This document shows, piece by piece, positions 61,670 through 64,000 of a DNA stretch of 64,000 nucleotides. Where the stretch lies: assembly GCA_964459445.1 (NCBI GenBank), contig CAYWMP010000004.1, positions 14,627-78,626 on the forward strand, read 5' to 3'. The stretch's first letter is position 1. The number at the start of each line of letters is the position of its first letter. This stretch comes from CAYWMP01 sp964459445 (lineage in GTDB: Bacteria > Desulfobacterota > DSM-4660 > Desulfatiglandales > HGW-15). The notes under the pieces were generated by a model, which saw only the letters and a list, made by a program, of their open reading frames with translations, was not told the origin of the DNA and searched no databases. Position numbers and translations under genes: made by a program.

Positions 61670-61750
61670 TGATTTCAAAATGCAAATATCAATCATAATA
61701 TCGGTAAAGAACCGAAAAAACTTTAATATTAAACGCCCAATTCTCGGAAT

Positions 61751-63919
61751 TCATGGGGTGTTCTCAATTTCCGGCGTTTGCCTCAGAGCCTTTGCAGCCC
61801 TGGAAATGGCGTTCGAGTGAGACCTTTTCTTATTTCCGGGCTTTCCACTATCAGCCCAACTGCCGTTCTCATTAAGTTGCACGGCGGCATCACCCCTCTT
61901 ATTGTGGGAGACATGGAGTCCCATGGACCCGGAGCTCTTGTATGAATCTTTTAGTGCATTGGAGACTAAGCCAAGGGCATCCCTGTTTCCGACAAGGTGA
62001 TGGGAATCATCTTGAGATACCTCGTCTTCTTCAGAAATAGCTGATGCTGTTTTGTGTAACTTCGACCCTTCCGATTTCGGTCTTTCTGGCTCAGCGCTCC
62101 CGGGGAAGGGGGCATATAATGCATCAACCTCTGGCATGGGAGCAGCCTGGTCTGGTGAAAGGGCTATGTTCATCGGGTCAGCGGTTTTGCTGGATTCGGC
62201 GCTGTCCACTATTTCTTTTGTATCTCCCTGGCCAAGGGGGGCATCGTGGCCGTCATGCCCTGTTGAACCGGCTTCATCAACATGGGACGCCGTCTGCACC
62301 TGACGGAGGACATTATCATCGGCATCGGCTAATGTTAAGCCGGGCTCTGCAACTGGGTGGGTTGCGTTTCCCTTCGACGTGATCCTGTTATCCACTGCCG
62401 TGACTTCTGAAATTTCATCAATGGCGCCGGGGTTGGCTTGTCTCAAACAGACGACACGATTACGTCCGCCGTCCTTTGCAGCATAGAGGGACTTATCGGC
62501 CCGGTCGATGAGTTCCGACACATCGCCGACGCCGGAATCTACACAGGAAACACCAAAACTGGCGGTGACGGATATGCCCGAGAAATCGTAAGATTCTATC
62601 CCCCGTCGGTAGCGTTCCGCTGCCTGGAGGGCGCCATCGATGTCAATGTGCGGCAAAACAATGCAGAACTCCTCGCCGCCGTACCGGCCAATGGCGTCGG
62701 ATTTTCGCAACAGCGAGGTAAGAACGCTGGCCACACCCTTAAGCACCCGATCTCCGGCAGCATGTCCGTGGGTGTCGTTAATATTCTTAAAGTGATCGAT
62801 GTCGAGCATGATGCAGGACAGATCATGGCCGTATCGCTTGGATGAACTGAAATCTATTTCAAATCTCTCAAAAAAGGAGCGCCGGTTCAGGCAGCCGGTC
62901 AGGGGGTCCGTTGTGGCAAGAATCTTGAGTTCCTTGTTCTTACTACGTATCTCATCGCGGGACTTCTCGAGCTTTTTCAACATGACTTGAAGCTGTTCAT
63001 TTTGCTCTTCCATTTTGGTCACGTCATCGAATGTCGCCAATGCCCCCCGGCAGTTCCCCCCGTCATCAAGAATAGGCGCCCCATTAACCATAAACGTTTG
63101 CCATTGGCCTGCTGCCGTGGGCAGGCCCAGTCGGAGGCCGGAGTGGCTTTGTTTATCACTCAGTGCCTGAATCCAGGGAAACTCTTGGGCTGCTTCTTTG
63201 GATTGCGGCAGGGTCCAGTTCAACTTCGTGGCCTTGACCCCCAGCAACGACGAGGCGGGTTGGCCGACTTTCTTCGCAAAGGCGGCATTGGCCAGGACAA
63301 TGCGTTCGTTCTTGTCCACGATGACAATGCCTTCCGACAAGGTGTCCAGGGCCGCTTTGACTCGGGGTGGTACGACAGAGGAGGGATCTAAATGCCGAAG
63401 CGTTTTCTTCAAGAAGAAACGGTATACGACGAAGCCCGCAAGAAGGAAAAACAGAATCAACCTGACAAGCGTTCCCATCAGAATTCCTGAAATGCCTCTT
63501 CCGCCGATCTGCTTGAAGCGGACCTCGATCATGCCCCAGAGCCTGTCCTCATTGAAGACGGGGACGCGAACGTTTGTCGATGAAGACGCCTTTATGTGGG
63601 TCCCTTTCCAGTTTGCGCTGTGATCCCCTGCCTGTACCAGGAGTTTCCCGCCCACTCTGAAGGCTGCTGCGGAGAGGATGTCCTCATTCCTTTTCACCAG
63701 AGCTTCCACAGTATTCCGAATCGTCTCGGCATCGTCCCTTTGAGCCGCTACCGAGCAATGCACCGCCAGTGATTCGAGGGTCTTCTTTCTCTCATCAAGA
63801 ACGACCTTGGAGCGGTTTGGAATGAGGCCGATCAGATCGGCGGAAAGCAAGATGCCTATTGTTAAGACGGCCAAGCCAATGCTCAGACGGGCTGTCGAAG
63901 ATATTCGGATCATGCTCAT
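61751..63919 (-). CDS. Membrane PAS-GGDEF diguanylate cyclase with long C-terminal tail
   Basis: Probable c-di-GMP synthase of 722 residues. Two membrane helices (about 10-32 and 147-168) flank a periplasmic sensor part. A PAS domain (about 190-300, LDTLSEGIVIVDKNERIVLA) and a short coiled coil lead to a GGDEF domain with intact RYGGEEF and inhibitory-site RKSD five residues before it. The 230-residue C-terminal tail is rich in Asp, Ser, Ala and Pro with no known domain. It precedes the HD-GYP gene on the same strand, so synthesis and breakdown of the messenger may be balanced. Confidence 0.9.
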   Translation of the reverse strand: MSMIRISSTARLSIGLAVLTIGILLSADLIGLIPNRSKVVLDERKKTLESLAVHCSVAAQRDDAETIRNTVEALVKRNEDILSAAAFRVGGKLLVQAGDHSANWKGTHIKASSSTNVRVPVFNEDRLWGMIEVRFKQIGGRGISGILMGTLVRLILFFLLAGFVVYRFFLKKTLRHLDPSSVVPPRVKAALDTLSEGIVIVDKNERIVLANAAFAKKVGQPASSLLGVKATKLNWTLPQSKEAAQEFPWIQALSDKQSHSGLRLGLPTAAGQWQTFMVNGAPILDDGGNCRGALATFDDVTKMEEQNEQLQVMLKKLEKSRDEIRSKNKELKILATTDPLTGCLNRRSFFERFEIDFSSSKRYGHDLSCIMLDIDHFKNINDTHGHAAGDRVLKGVASVLTSLLRKSDAIGRYGGEEFCIVLPHIDIDGALQAAERYRRGIESYDFSGISVTASFGVSCVDSGVGDVSELIDRADKSLYAAKDGGRNRVVCLRQANPGAIDEISEVTAVDNRITSKGNATHPVAEPGLTLADADDNVLRQVQTASHVDEAGSTGHDGHDAPLGQGDTKEIVDSAESSKTADPMNIALSPDQAAPMPEVDALYAPFPGSAEPERPKSEGSKLHKTASAISEEDEVSQDDSHHLVGNRDALGLVSNALKDSYKSSGSMGLHVSHNKRGDAAVQLNENGSWADSGKPGNKKRSHSNAISRAAKALRQTPEIENTP

Positions 63920-64000
63920 AATGGCGGCCTCTTTTCGCCTTCAAAGGTTCGTTTAGTTTCCGCATAATCAAAGAGGGACTGAGCATTGTCTTCCTGCTCC

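Noticed and set aside
1..64000. CRISPR array, prophage or insertion sequence with transposase
   Set aside because: No regular repeat-spacer pattern and no phage or transposase genes were seen.

Overview
The window looks like part of the chromosome of a strictly anaerobic Desulfobacterota bacterium (the former Deltaproteobacteria, sulfate-reducing or syntrophic type). That placement rests on gene content, not on a marker-gene comparison. The markers are heterodisulfide-reductase-like (Hdr) flavin and iron-sulfur proteins, one with an apparent selenocysteine; two 2-oxoacid:ferredoxin oxidoreductases; an NAD-linked formate dehydrogenase of the electron-bifurcating type; a complete Rnf complex preceded by a tetraheme cytochrome c; a TAXI-type TRAP transporter; and GGDEF/HD-GYP proteins. 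No phage, transposase or CRISPR array was seen.

Layout. 1-8.6 kb (+): an Hdr module made of a GltD-HdrA-like fusion cut by the window edge, an MvhD-like protein, an HdrC-HdrB fusion, a HdrA-MvhD fusion read through an in-frame TGA, and an unusual ACT-ACT-nucleotidyltransferase protein. 8.6-21.2 kb (-): korDABC, an enoyl-CoA hydratase, an ADP-forming acyl-CoA synthetase, a universal stress protein, a small DUF1566 protein, a TAXI-TRAP transporter and an RpiR regulator. 21.9-27.2 kb (+): a PurF-like protein without its glutaminase cysteine, a P-loop ATPase and a second oxidoreductase (vorDBAC type). 27.6-37.5 kb (+): formate dehydrogenase alpha, NuoE-like and NuoF-like subunits, with a block of accessory genes between them (two DRTGG, two HATPase, a hydrogenase-like iron-sulfur protein and a PHP protein). 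37.7-46.6 kb (+): a FecR-domain surface protein, the tetraheme cytochrome and rnfCDGEAB, in which RnfB is fused to a GltD-like flavoprotein. 46.9-50.6 kb (-): RseC, a PP-loop thiolase-like protein, a J-domain protein, a TonB-like protein and an HD phosphohydrolase. 50.8-56 kb (+): def, fmt, rsmB, rpe, two serine tRNAs and an S23 four-helix protein. 56.1-64 kb: a methyltransferase, a DUF4143 ATPase, a SPOR protein and two cyclic-di-GMP genes separated by a candidate structured RNA.

How it fits together (inference). Oxidation of 2-oxoacids and formate supplies reduced ferredoxin and NADH. The Hdr proteins move electrons between ferredoxin, NAD(P)H and thiol/disulfide couples by flavin-based bifurcation. 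Rnf couples ferredoxin/NAD exchange to ion transport and may exchange electrons with the periplasm through the cytochrome. The acyl-CoA synthetase and enoyl-CoA hydratase fit conversion of organic or amino acids via acyl-CoA with ATP recovery.

Intergenic DNA is rich in small repeats: two elements with terminal inverted repeats, an exact 79-bp repeat 34.6 kb apart, and several 7-8 bp tandem arrays.
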